Assembly: GCA_036488815.1 (NCBI GenBank)
Contig: DASXGX010000159.1
Location: 1-64,000, forward strand
Direction of reading: 5' to 3'
DNA from: Roseiarcus sp036488815
GTDB lineage: Bacteria; Pseudomonadota; Alphaproteobacteria; Rhizobiales; Beijerinckiaceae
DNA: 64,000 bases
Positions 35,918-44,195 of this stretch are shown here, one piece after another; position 1 is the first letter of the stretch; each line of letters begins with the position of its first letter. The position numbers and the translations under genes were made by a program. A model generated the notes under the pieces. That model was not told the DNA's origin. It worked only from the letters and a program-made list of their open reading frames with translations, and did no database searches.

Positions 35918-37315
35918 ATGAATGGAACTACCGACCAAGCCAAATCGGCCGGCCTGCTGGATAAGAACCGGCCGATTCTTGTTCGCGGGGCGCATATCGT
36001 CACCATGGATAGCGCGATCGGCGACCTCGTCGGCGACTTGCTGATCAAAGACGGAAAGATCGCCGCAGTCGGCCCGAACCTCGCCGCCGACGGCGCCGCC
36101 GAGATCGAGGGCGCCGACAAGGTCGTCATTCCCGGCTTCGTCAACAGCCACATCCACCTGTGGCAGACGATCATCAAGGGCTGCGCCGGCGACTGGGCGT
36201 TCGGCGAATATCTCAACTTCATCCTCGGCGCGACGGGCAAGTACTACCAGCCCGACGACGTCTATGTCGCGACGCTGCTCGGCGCGCTCGAGCAGCTCGA
36301 TGCGGGCGTCACGACGCTCTACGACTGGGCGCACATCCTGAATACGCCGGACCACGCCGATCGCGCGGTCGACGCGCTTCAGGAGTCCGGCGTCCGCGCC
36401 GTGTTCGGGCACGGCACGCCCGGCGACGACGTCGCGCGCTGGTACTATCAGAGCCGCGAGCCGCATCCGCAGGATATCGTGCGTCTCCGTCGCGGCCGCC
36501 TCGCCGCTGACGATGCGCTTGTCACGTTGGGGATGTCGCTGCGCGGCCCCGACTTCGCCGTGGAGGACGTCAACCGCGTCGATATCGAGCTCGCCCGTTC
36601 GCTCGGCATCATCTCCAGCATGCACCTCGCCGTCGGAATGTACGGCGAATATGTCGCACACGGACGCGCGTTGGCGCAGGCGGGACTGCTCGGCCCCGAC
36701 ATCAACCTGACGCACTGCAATCGCCTGAAGCAGGACGAGATCGCCATCGCCGTCGATTGCGGCTCGAGCATCTCCGTCACCCCCGAGGTCGAGATGCAGA
36801 TGGGCCACGGCCTGCCCGTCACCGGCAAGGTCCACGCCGCCGGCGGCCACGTAGCGCTCGGCACCGACGTCGTCTGCAGCGTCAGCGCCGACATGTTCTC
36901 GCAGATGCGCTTCGCCGTTCAGGCGCAGCGGATGCTGGCGAACGCGGCGGCGCATGAGGGCGGCGGAATGCTCGAACGCCTGCCGCTCAGCTCGCGCGAC
37001 GCGCTGACCTTCGCGACGATCGAAGGCGCCAAGGCTCTGAGGTTAGATCACCGCATCGGATCGCTGACGCCCGGCAAGGACGCGGACGTCACAATCATGT
37101 CCTGGTCGCACGAGCGCTCTTCGCCGCTCGTCAATCCGGTTCAGGCGGTGGTGTATCACGGCAGCGTCGCCAACGTGCATACGGTGATCGTGCGCGGCGA
37201 GGCGCGCAAATACGCGCATCGCTCGCTGGCGACCCCCTCGCCGCTCGTCGATCGCGCCGCCGAAATGGGGCGTCGGATCATGCGCTCGGCCGGCATCGTC
37301 AACGACGCCGCATAA
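35918..37315 (+). CDS. Amidohydrolase, second paralogue of the same deaminase family
   Basis: This 465-residue enzyme shares layout with the preceding amidohydrolase: NSHIHLWQ (HxH), SSMHLAVG, LTHCNRL and the catalytic Asp in LGTDVVCSVSADM. It differs in having a longer N-terminus (residues 1-20) and a shortened mid-region. A strong GGAGGA site lies eight bases before ATG 35918. It is the last gene of the LacI-controlled operon and is followed by a perfect terminator. As with its neighbour, deamination or similar hydrolysis of a nitrogen-bearing ring is the likely reaction. Confidence 0.9.
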   Translation: MNGTTDQAKSAGLLDKNRPILVRGAHIVTMDSAIGDLVGDLLIKDGKIAAVGPNLAADGAAEIEGADKVVIPGFVNSHIHLWQTIIKGCAGDWAFGEYLNFILGATGKYYQPDDVYVATLLGALEQLDAGVTTLYDWAHILNTPDHADRAVDALQESGVRAVFGHGTPGDDVARWYYQSREPHPQDIVRLRRGRLAADDALVTLGMSLRGPDFAVEDVNRVDIELARSLGIISSMHLAVGMYGEYVAHGRALAQAGLLGPDINLTHCNRLKQDEIAIAVDCGSSISVTPEVEMQMGHGLPVTGKVHAAGGHVALGTDVVCSVSADMFSQMRFAVQAQRMLANAAAHEGGGMLERLPLSSRDALTFATIEGAKALRLDHRIGSLTPGKDADVTIMSWSHERSSPLVNPVQAVVYHGSVANVHTVIVRGEARKYAHRSLATPSPLVDRAAEMGRRIMRSAGIVNDAA

Positions 37316-37342
37316 GCGGCCGGGACGGCGACGATCATAGGG

Positions 37343-37371
37343 GCTCCCGGCTGACGCCGGGAGCTTTTTTT
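37343..37371 (+). terminator. Rho-independent terminator of the dioxygenase-amidohydrolase operon
   Basis: A perfect 9-bp stem (GCTCCCGGC and GCCGGGAGC) with a TGAC loop is followed immediately by seven Ts. It lies 28 bp after the second amidohydrolase stop and defines the 3' end of the operon. Confidence 0.93.
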
Positions 37372-37391
37372 GGAAGACGACGCCAGAACCG

Positions 37392-37430
37392 CGTCATCGC
37401 GAGCAGCGCAGCGACGAAGCGATCCATGCA
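37392..37430. repeat. Short dispersed-repeat-like element
   Basis: The sequence beginning GTCATCGCGAGCAGCGCAGC and running into GAAGCGATCCATG resembles the GTCATTGCGAGCGAAGCGAAGCAATCCAG-like dispersed repeats common in alphaproteobacterial intergenic regions. It sits between a terminator and a convergent gene, where such repeats usually occur. Only one copy is seen in the window. Confidence 0.4.
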
Positions 37431-37546
37431 TCCGCTTGTATCGTCGGCGCCGCTCGATAGCTTTGCTCCGCTCGCAAAGCTCCCCCGCCGAATAGTCCTC
37501 TCGAAGCATAAGGCTGGAAGCATGACGCGAATCCCCTGCGCCCCCT

Positions 37547-38800
37547 CTACGCGGGGCTTTGTGAAGCGGAGATGCTCGCTGGAGGGTCAAGCAAATCGTG
37601 AGCGAGCGGCGTCGCCTGCGGCGCTAGGATCTCGAACGTTCGCTCCTGGTGTGTGGGCGGCGACGTCACCAAGCGACGGACTGCGGCTAAGAGGGCCAAC
37701 AACAAGCTGACGGCAGCCATAAAATAAAATACGCCGTCGATGCTGAAGCGCGCCATCACACTTGTACCGATCAGCGGGCCAAGGACCGAGCCCAGCCCGC
37801 TGACCAGGATGAGCCGGCCGCTCACCGCAACAACCTGATCGGCCGGCATTTGGTCGTGTGCGTTGGCGATACAGACCGGGTAGAGGGTCGACATGAAGCC
37901 GCCGAGCAATGCAGCAGCGGGCAAGATTACTGGACGAGTGTGCGGCAAAATCACCACCGCGATCGCAGTGGCGGCAAAGCCGAAGCTCAGCATCGACAAT
38001 ACGATGCGCCGGTCGAATCGATCCGACAGTCGGCCGATCGGAATTTGGAACGCAAGCCCGCCAAGCACAGCGAACAACATGAAGGTCGCGATCGTCTCGC
38101 GCGCGATGCCTTCATCCTGCATCCACGCGGGAACGAGCGAGTAGAAACTCGCGCTGACCAGCCCGCTCAGCATGCAGCCAGCGACGGCGACGGGCGCCGC
38201 GCGGGACAAATGGCCGAACGGCAGCGAGGTTGACGCCGTCCGGCGGGGCGGTTCGGCCCGCGTCGTGCTCATGATGACTAGAGCGACAGCGAACAGGACA
38301 GCGATTGCATTGAAGGGTCTTGCCGTTTCAACCTCGGCGTGGCCGATCAGCAACTGTCCCAACGCGAGGGCTAGGAACGTGCCGAACATGTAGGCTGAGA
38401 AGATCCGGCCGCGCTCGGTTGGCTCGGCCTTGGCGTTGAGCCAACTCTCCGTGGCGATGAAAAGACCAGAGCAACCAAAACCGATGACCGCACGCAAGAT
38501 CAACCAAGGCAGCGGCCCCACCAGCAGCGGCATGGCCGCCGTCGCCGCGACGACCATTCCTGCGAAGGCGGCATAGGCGCGGATGTGCCCGACACGTTCG
38601 ATGATGCGTTCGCAACGCAGCGCGCCCAGGGTGAAGCCGGCGAAATAGCTGCTGAGTACGAGACCGGATATCCTCGGCCCAAAGTCCTCGATCGCGACGC
38701 GCAAGGAGATGAAGGTGCCGAAGAAGCCGTTGGCGAGCTGGACAATGCTCGTCGCGAGAATCAAAATCCCAATCTGTGCTATCGGCGATTTCGACTGCAT
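37547..38800 (-). CDS. MFS transporter (YcaD-like)
   Basis: This 417-residue major facilitator has about twelve hydrophobic helices. The loop 2-3 region reads GALRCERIIERVGHIRAYAAFA, and the middle segment FIATESWLNAKAEPTERGRIFSAYMFGTFLALALGQLL matches the YcaD-like subgroup. The frame is open upstream, but ATG 38800 is preceded by a good GGGAGAAGG ribosome site. It converges with the amidohydrolase operon, so it is not in the same transcript. It may import or export an aromatic or amine substrate, but its substrate is unknown. Confidence 0.9.
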   Translation of the reverse strand: MQSKSPIAQIGILILATSIVQLANGFFGTFISLRVAIEDFGPRISGLVLSSYFAGFTLGALRCERIIERVGHIRAYAAFAGMVVAATAAMPLLVGPLPWLILRAVIGFGCSGLFIATESWLNAKAEPTERGRIFSAYMFGTFLALALGQLLIGHAEVETARPFNAIAVLFAVALVIMSTTRAEPPRRTASTSLPFGHLSRAAPVAVAGCMLSGLVSASFYSLVPAWMQDEGIARETIATFMLFAVLGGLAFQIPIGRLSDRFDRRIVLSMLSFGFAATAIAVVILPHTRPVILPAAALLGGFMSTLYPVCIANAHDQMPADQVVAVSGRLILVSGLGSVLGPLIGTSVMARFSIDGVFYFMAAVSLLLALLAAVRRLVTSPPTHQERTFEILAPQATPLAHDLLDPPASISASQSPA

Positions 38801-39253
38801 CGTCCTTCTCCCTTGCAACAGCTTTGGCGATTCACGCGCTCGAGCCGATGGAATGGAAGAGATCCGAAAATTGCGAGACGCCCCAACTTGCAAGTCGCCG
38901 GCACGATCGGCGAGCACGCCCGACATTTTTGACCATCGGCCTGCGTGAAATCCGAGGGCCTCGAAGCTGTCCGCGAACAAACCGTCGGCGTGGTGAAAGC
39001 CTGATGGAACCTTAAGTCTCGATCACAACGGCAGCCGGCGCCATCGCTCCGCTCTTCGCATTCTGCGCGCCACGGCTGGCCAAGGCATTTGAGCGGGTGC
39101 GCAATGGTCTTTGATGTCCGTCAACCTCCTCGGTTTCGACCGCGACGTCAATCCTGCTGGACAGTCGCCTCAAAACGACAGAGCCGTCGTCAGCTCGGGC
39201 TGAACGACGGCTCATATCTCTATCGTCTGCAACCCTGTGGGCCGCGGATGTCG
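38801..39253. other. Intergenic region between MFS and PaoC genes
   Basis: No gene is supported in this 450-bp stretch. It holds the presumed promoter of the MFS gene at its left end and a strong hairpin (39181-39213) serving the converging end of the Pao operon on its right. Short frames on both strands show no family features. Confidence 0.4.
39181..39213 (-). terminator. Strong hairpin downstream of paoC, probable transcription terminator
   Basis: Perfect 10-bp arms GAGCCGTCGT and ACGACGGCTC enclose a loop that itself pairs (CAGC with GCTG, one A bulged). It lies about 40 bp after the paoC stop. On the minus strand only a short T-run (GTTTTG) follows, so termination may be partial or protective against exonucleases. 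Confidence 0.6.
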
Positions 39254-41464
39254 TCAGACCTGTTGCGGCAACGCCGGCAGCAGCTTGTCGAGCGTGACCG
39301 GGTAGTCGCGCACGCGTGCGCCGCAGGCGTTGTAGATCGCGTTCGCGACCGCGGCTCCGGCGCCGCAGATGCCGAGTTCGCCGATGCCCTTGGCCTTCAG
39401 CGGATTGGCCTCGGGATCGAGCTCCGCCACGAAGATCGCGTCAATGTCGGGAATATCGGCGTGCACGGGCACATGATAGCCGGCGAGGTCGGCGTTCATA
39501 TAAGCGCCGAAGCGCTTGTCGAGAGCCAACCCCTCCTCCAAGGCCGCGCCGATGCCGAACACCAAGCCGCCGATCGCTTGCGACCGCGCGGTCTTCGCAT
39601 TGAGAATGCGGCCTGACGCGAACACGCCCAACATGCGACGCACGCGGACTTCCCCCGTGTCGACATCGACGCCGACCTCAGCGAAGTGCGCGCCATAGCC
39701 CTGCTGCGAGAATTCCTTCATCGTCGCGCCCGGCTCGATCCCACCGTCGGCCTCGATGCCGTTGGCGCCGGCCAATTGCGCGAGGGGATGCGACTGGCCG
39801 CCGGCCTCGACGGCCTCGTTGACGAATTGAGCCGTCGCGGGATCCACGCCGGCGGCTTGCGCCAACTTGGCGCGCAGCGCCATGCAAGCTTCGTAGACCC
39901 CCGAGCCTGCGCTGGCGGCGCCGAACGAACCGCCCGAACCGCAAGAATCGGGATAGTTGGTGTCGCCCAGCTCCATCCGGATTTTCTCCATGGGTACGCC
40001 GAGCATATCCGCGGTGATCTGGGTGAAGATCGTGTAGCTGCCGGTGCCGATGTCGGTCATCGACGTCTTGACGGTGACCGTTCCGTCCGGGGCGAGACGA
40101 ACATTGGCTTTCGACGGCTGCAAAGGATTGCCGCGCGTCGCGGAGGCGACCCCTATGCCGACCAGCCAGCGCCCGTCACGGACCTGGCCCGGTTTGGCCT
40201 GCCGCTTGCTCCAGCCGAACCGCTCCGCGCCCTCTTTGAGGCAGGCGATCAAGTGCCGGGTCGAAAACGGAATGTGCTTCTCGGGATCTTCGGTCGGCTC
40301 GTTACGGATGCGCAGCTCGATCGGATCGATGTTCAGCTTCTCCGCCAACTCGTCCATAGCGCATTCGAGCGCAAGCAGGCCGGACGCCTCGCCGGGAGCG
40401 CGCATCGACGAAGCGATCGGGATGTCGAGCGAGGCCAGACGATGACGTGTCAACCGATTGTCGCCGGCATAGAGGGTCCGGGTCTGCATCGCGGAGGCTT
40501 CGTAGCCGTCCTCGGTCGGCAGATTGCCCGAGATCACATCGTGCCCGATCGCCAGCAGCTTGCCGTTCCGATCGGCGCCGAGACGGATGTGCTGGAAGGT
40601 GTCCGACCGATGGGTCGTCACATGGAAGATCTGCTGCCGGGTCAAGACGACCTTGACCGGCCGGTTGAGCTTGCGCGCCGCGATCGCCGCGAGCATGCCT
40701 TCGGGCTGGACCCACAACTTGGCGCCGAAGCCGCCGCCGATGAACGGGCTGACCAGCCGCACTTTCTCGATCGGCATTTTGAGCGTCCGGGCGACCATGG
40801 CCTGGCCGCGGTTCAGCATCTGGTTCGCCGTATGCAGCGTCAGTTGATCGCCATCCCACGAAGCCATGGTCGAATGCAATTCCATCATCGCGTGGCTCTG
40901 CAATGGCGTGGAATAGTTCACGTCGAGCTTGACCGGCGCAGCGGCGAACGCCTGTTCGAAGTTGCCGACCGCGCTGTCCGGGGGGGCGCCGCCGCCCTTG
41001 GGCGTGCGGACGTTATCGATGCCGTCCGAGAGGGCGTAGGTCCCCTTCTCGCGGTCATAGTCGATCCGCAGCGCATAAGCGGCGGCGCGCGCCTGCTCGA
41101 AGCTCTCGGCGACGACGAGCGCGACCGGCTGGCCGAAATGCGAGACTTCCGCACTCACCAGCACCGGCCGGGCTTCACGATGATTGCCCGTGCCCTGCTC
41201 GGGAGCGTTCTCATGCGTCAGCACCAGAAGCACGCCGGGCATGCGCTCGGCCGTGCTCGAATCGAGCGACCGGATGCGGCCTTTGCCGATCGTCGCCGGG
41301 ACGACGAAACCATAGGTGGTGTTCGGACCCTGCGCGAATTCGGCGGCGTAGTGAGCGCCGCCCGTCACCTTGAGCTTGCCGTCGACGCGGTCGAGCGGCT
41401 TTCCGACGACTCCATGCTCGACGGTGTCGAGCGGGGTCGTTCCGATGGCGGTGTTCATTTCCAT
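39254..41464 (-). CDS. paoC: Molybdenum-binding subunit of periplasmic aldehyde oxidoreductase (PaoC/YagR-like)
   Basis: This 736-residue large subunit carries the molybdopterin cytosine dinucleotide cofactor. The N-terminus VVGKPLDRVDGKLKVTGGAHYAAEF and AYGFVV-type strand (TTYGFVVPATIGKGRI) match PaoC closely. Later segments GGGFGAKLWVQPEG and GGSFGAASAGSG bind the cofactor, and the catalytic Glu is in KGIGELGICG. ATG 41464 follows a GAGGAG ribosome site; a TTG one codon earlier is the other choice. It is the last gene of the aldo/keto-reductase-cupin-pao operon. The complex oxidises aromatic and other aldehydes to acids in the periplasm. Confidence 0.92.
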   Translation of the reverse strand: MEMNTAIGTTPLDTVEHGVVGKPLDRVDGKLKVTGGAHYAAEFAQGPNTTYGFVVPATIGKGRIRSLDSSTAERMPGVLLVLTHENAPEQGTGNHREARPVLVSAEVSHFGQPVALVVAESFEQARAAAYALRIDYDREKGTYALSDGIDNVRTPKGGGAPPDSAVGNFEQAFAAAPVKLDVNYSTPLQSHAMMELHSTMASWDGDQLTLHTANQMLNRGQAMVARTLKMPIEKVRLVSPFIGGGFGAKLWVQPEGMLAAIAARKLNRPVKVVLTRQQIFHVTTHRSDTFQHIRLGADRNGKLLAIGHDVISGNLPTEDGYEASAMQTRTLYAGDNRLTRHRLASLDIPIASSMRAPGEASGLLALECAMDELAEKLNIDPIELRIRNEPTEDPEKHIPFSTRHLIACLKEGAERFGWSKRQAKPGQVRDGRWLVGIGVASATRGNPLQPSKANVRLAPDGTVTVKTSMTDIGTGSYTIFTQITADMLGVPMEKIRMELGDTNYPDSCGSGGSFGAASAGSGVYEACMALRAKLAQAAGVDPATAQFVNEAVEAGGQSHPLAQLAGANGIEADGGIEPGATMKEFSQQGYGAHFAEVGVDVDTGEVRVRRMLGVFASGRILNAKTARSQAIGGLVFGIGAALEEGLALDKRFGAYMNADLAGYHVPVHADIPDIDAIFVAELDPEANPLKAKGIGELGICGAGAAVANAIYNACGARVRDYPVTLDKLLPALPQQV

Positions 41465-41476
41465 CAAGCGGCCTCC

Positions 41477-42457
41477 TCAGGCGCTAGTGATTTCTTTCAG
41501 CACGGCGTAGAGCGTGCGGTGAGCCAATGGGATCTTGAAGTCGTTTTCGCCGTGGCCGCGCGCCCCTTCGAGAATGGCGTTTGCGGCCGCATCGAAGGCG
41601 CCTGCGCCGACCGGCGCGTTGAGCATCGCCTGCTCGGCTCGCTCGACCCGCCACGGCTTCGGCGCAATGCCGCCAAGGGCGATCCGCGCCGATCGGATGC
41701 GCCCATTCGCCACGTCGACAACCGCAGCGACCGACACGAGCGCGAAGGCGTAGGAAGCGCGGTCGCGAACCTTCCGGTAGGTCTGCCGGCCGGGCGGCGG
41801 CGGCGGCAACGTCACCGCAGTGATCATCTCGCCGGTGCGCAGCGTCGTCTCGAGGTTCGGCGTCGTGCCCGGCAGGCGATGGAAGTCGGCGATCGGAATC
41901 GCCCTGGTTTTCCCCTCGGCGTCCACCGCCTCGACCTTGGCGTCGAGCGCCCGCATCGCCACCGCCATGTCGGAGGGATGCGTCGCGATGCACGCATCGC
42001 TGGCGCCGAGGATCGCGTGGTTGCGATTGGAGCCGTTCAGGGCCGCGCAACCCGAACCGGGGGCGCGTTTGTTGCACGGCATCGTGATGTCGTAGAAGTA
42101 CGAGCAGCGCGTGCGCTGCAACAGATTGCCCGCGGTCGTCGCCTTGTTGCGCAACTGCGCGCTCGCGCCGGCGACCAGAGCGCGCGTCAGCACGCCGTAG
42201 CGTTGGCGGACGCGAGAGTCGGCGGCGAGATCGGTGTTGCGGACCGTCGCGCCAATTCGCAGGCCGCCGTCGGGCGTGTCTTCGATCCGGGCGAGGTCCA
42301 GGCGATTGACGTCGACGAGATGGACCGGCGTCTCGACTTCGAGTTTCATCAGATCGAGCAGATTGGTGCCGCCCGCAATGATCTTGGCGCCCGGCTTGGA
42401 TGAAGCCGCAGCGGCATGCGCTGGCGATGTCGCGCGTTCGTAAGTGAAGCTTTTCAC
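41477..42457 (-). CDS. paoB: FAD-binding subunit of periplasmic aldehyde oxidoreductase (PaoB/YagS-like)
   Basis: This 326-residue subunit binds FAD through KIIAGGTNLLDLMK and GASAQLRNKATTAGNLLQRTRC. The cysteines in TRCSYFYDITMPCNKRAPGSGCAALNG match the extra [4Fe-4S] cluster found in PaoB but not in ordinary xanthine dehydrogenase FAD subunits. The start is GTG 42457, overlapping the paoA stop by four bases (GTGA). The frame stays open upstream but inside paoA. It passes electrons from the molybdenum subunit to the [2Fe-2S] subunit or the reverse. Confidence 0.93.
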   Translation of the reverse strand: MKSFTYERATSPAHAAAASSKPGAKIIAGGTNLLDLMKLEVETPVHLVDVNRLDLARIEDTPDGGLRIGATVRNTDLAADSRVRQRYGVLTRALVAGASAQLRNKATTAGNLLQRTRCSYFYDITMPCNKRAPGSGCAALNGSNRNHAILGASDACIATHPSDMAVAMRALDAKVEAVDAEGKTRAIPIADFHRLPGTTPNLETTLRTGEMITAVTLPPPPPGRQTYRKVRDRASYAFALVSVAAVVDVANGRIRSARIALGGIAPKPWRVERAEQAMLNAPVGAGAFDAAANAILEGARGHGENDFKIPLAHRTLYAVLKEITSA

Positions 42458-43116
42458 GCCGGGACCTCCGCGACCTGGTGGATCGCCGCAACGATGTTCG
42501 GGTAAGCGCCGCAGCGGCAGATATTGCCGCTCATGCGCTCTCGGATTTCCGGCTCGTCGAGCTTGACGGGCGCCGAAAGATCGCCGGTGACGTGGCTCGG
42601 CACGCCGGCGCGGGTCTCCGCGATCATGCCGACCGCGGAGACAATCTGCCCAGACGTGCAATAGCCGCACTGGAAGCCGTCATGTTCGACGAACGCCGCC
42701 TGAAGCGGATGCAGCTTGCCGCCGTCGGCGAGGCCTTCGACTGTCGTGACGGACTGACCGTCGTGCATCACCGCGAGCGTCAGGCACGAGTTGATGCGAT
42801 GTCCATCCAGCAGCACGGTGCAGGCGCCGCACTGACCGTGGTCGCAGCCCTTCTTGGATCCCGTCAGCGCGAGGTGCTCGCGCAGCGCGTCGAGCAGCGT
42901 CGTACGCGGATCAAGGCGCATCTGATGAGGCTGGCCGTTGATCGTCAGGGTGACGTCGACCAATTCGACCGGCGCTTGCGCCGCCGCATCCGCGGCGCCG
43001 AGCGCGTGCGCCGCTTGCGGCATCCCCGCTAGCAGAGCCGCGCTGGCGACGGCGCCAGTCTCGAGCACTTGGCGCCGCGTCACCGCGAGACGCGCTTTGT
43101 CGCTCTCGTCCATCAT
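42454..43116 (-). CDS. paoA: [2Fe-2S] subunit of periplasmic aldehyde oxidoreductase with Tat signal (PaoA/YagT-like)
   Basis: This 220-residue subunit begins with a twin-arginine signal (TRRQVLETGAVASAALLAGM, residues about 12-31), which exports the folded heterotrimer. It then shows the plant-type ferredoxin cluster CDHGQCGACTVLLDG with an earlier GSKKGC, and the second cluster CGYCTSGQI plus SGNICRCGAYPNI. All eight cluster cysteines appear. It overlaps paoB by 4 bp and lies 19 bp after the cupin gene. The order A-B-C is the same as in E. coli paoABC, but no paoD maturation gene follows. Confidence 0.94.
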   Translation of the reverse strand: MMDESDKARLAVTRRQVLETGAVASAALLAGMPQAAHALGAADAAAQAPVELVDVTLTINGQPHQMRLDPRTTLLDALREHLALTGSKKGCDHGQCGACTVLLDGHRINSCLTLAVMHDGQSVTTVEGLADGGKLHPLQAAFVEHDGFQCGYCTSGQIVSAVGMIAETRAGVPSHVTGDLSAPVKLDEPEIRERMSGNICRCGAYPNIVAAIHQVAEVPA

Positions 43117-43135
43117 TGTTTCAATCTCCTTCGGT

Positions 43136-43564
43136 TCAAGCGGAGGCTTCCGCCGTGGCCAGCGGCCACGTGTCGTCCGGCAGGTTCACGACGATGGGAA
43201 TCGACGTGCTACGCACCACGACCCAACGAAACGGCTTCGAAGCGGAGAGGTTGATCTCCATGTGCGGCGTCCAGGCCGGCACGTGGAGGAAGTCGCCGGC
43301 CTTTGCGCGCGCGGAAAATTCCCCCTGCGCGCCCCAGCGGACCTCGCATTCGCCCTCGAGGACGTAGGCGATCGTCTGCTGCTTGCCGTGATGGTGAACC
43401 CCGGTGCGCGCGCCCGGCGCCACTTCGAACAGCCCGCCCCACATCTCCGAAGCGGCTCCGATCCCGGGGGCGATCGCCGCCCACCGCTTCGAGCCCGGCG
43501 TCTGCGCCGTCCCCTCGAGGAACTCCGAGGAGCCGACGACGCGAACCGATGAATAGGTTTCCAA
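43136..43564 (-). CDS. Cupin domain protein
   Basis: This 142-residue single-domain cupin has the first motif GVHHHGKQQTIAYVLEGE, with the metal-binding HxH and Glu, and the second motif GDFLHVPAWTPHMEIN with its His. The start is TTG 43564, placed by an AGGAGA ribosome site seven bases upstream; no ATG is suitable, and a longer reading would enter the preceding gene. It lies between the Tat-exported cupin gene and paoA in the same operon. Its role could be aldehyde or lactone isomerisation, or sensing. Confidence 0.82.
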   Translation of the reverse strand: METYSSVRVVGSSEFLEGTAQTPGSKRWAAIAPGIGAASEMWGGLFEVAPGARTGVHHHGKQQTIAYVLEGECEVRWGAQGEFSARAKAGDFLHVPAWTPHMEINLSASKPFRWVVVRSTSIPIVVNLPDDTWPLATAEASA

Positions 43565-43592
43565 TTCAAGTCTCCTGGCTTGGCGCGTCCGG

Positions 43593-44195
43593 TTAAGCAG
43601 GGGGCCACAACTTCGGCAGCGAACCCCCGGCTCCTGCGACCGGATCGGAGGCCGGGAACGGGAGATGCGCCATTCGGTCGACTGCGGTCGGCGTCGCCGC
43701 TTCGCGGCAGATGTCCCAGTGCTGGTCGGGCGGATAGGCGCCGACCACGAGGAAGTCCTCGCTGGCTTCGATCCGGCAGTGGGCGACGCCAGTGGGGAGG
43801 ACGACGACGTCGCCCGCCTCGACGACGACATCGCGGCCATTCGGACCGCCGAGCATCAGGCGCGCGCGGCCGGCGGCGAATCCGAGGGCCTCATGCGCGG
43901 TCGAATGGTAGTGATGGAAGTCGTAGACCCCATTGCGCCATTGTGGCGGCCATCCGTTGCGCTGGAAGACAGCCTCTAAGAGCGCAGCCGGGTCGTCGCC
44001 GACGACCTTCACGGCGCCCTTGTAGATCAGCACCGGAAGACGCGAATTGTTCGGCGCCCAGCCGTTCGGTGGAAGCACGAAGCTCTGCGGCGCGACCTCG
44101 AACGGCGCAGCCGTCGCCGACGTCGCGACGGCGCCGGCGCTCGCCAAGCCGAGCGCGAAGAAGCCGCGGCGATCGAGCATGGCGCGTTCCGTCAT
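43593..44195 (-). CDS. YjlB-like cupin with Tat signal peptide
   Basis: This 200-residue protein has a twin-arginine signal (LDRRGFFALGLASAGAVATSATAA) and a cupin core (YDFHHYHSTAHEALGFAAGRARLMLGGPNG) followed by VLPTGVAHCRIEAS, which supplies the last His. It overlaps the aldo/keto reductase stop by four bases (ATGA), so translation is coupled. Export with the Pao complex suggests it works in the same compartment on the same substrate or product. Confidence 0.85.
   Translation of the reverse strand: MTERAMLDRRGFFALGLASAGAVATSATAAPFEVAPQSFVLPPNGWAPNNSRLPVLIYKGAVKVVGDDPAALLEAVFQRNGWPPQWRNGVYDFHHYHSTAHEALGFAAGRARLMLGGPNGRDVVVEAGDVVVLPTGVAHCRIEASEDFLVVGAYPPDQHWDICREAATPTAVDRMAHLPFPASDPVAGAGGSLPKLWPPA

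Noticed and set aside
39686..42403. 905-codon open frame on the plus strand
   Set aside because: It lies entirely antisense to paoC and paoB, has low-complexity Arg/Asp/His-rich composition and no family motif; it is a by-product of high GC codon use.
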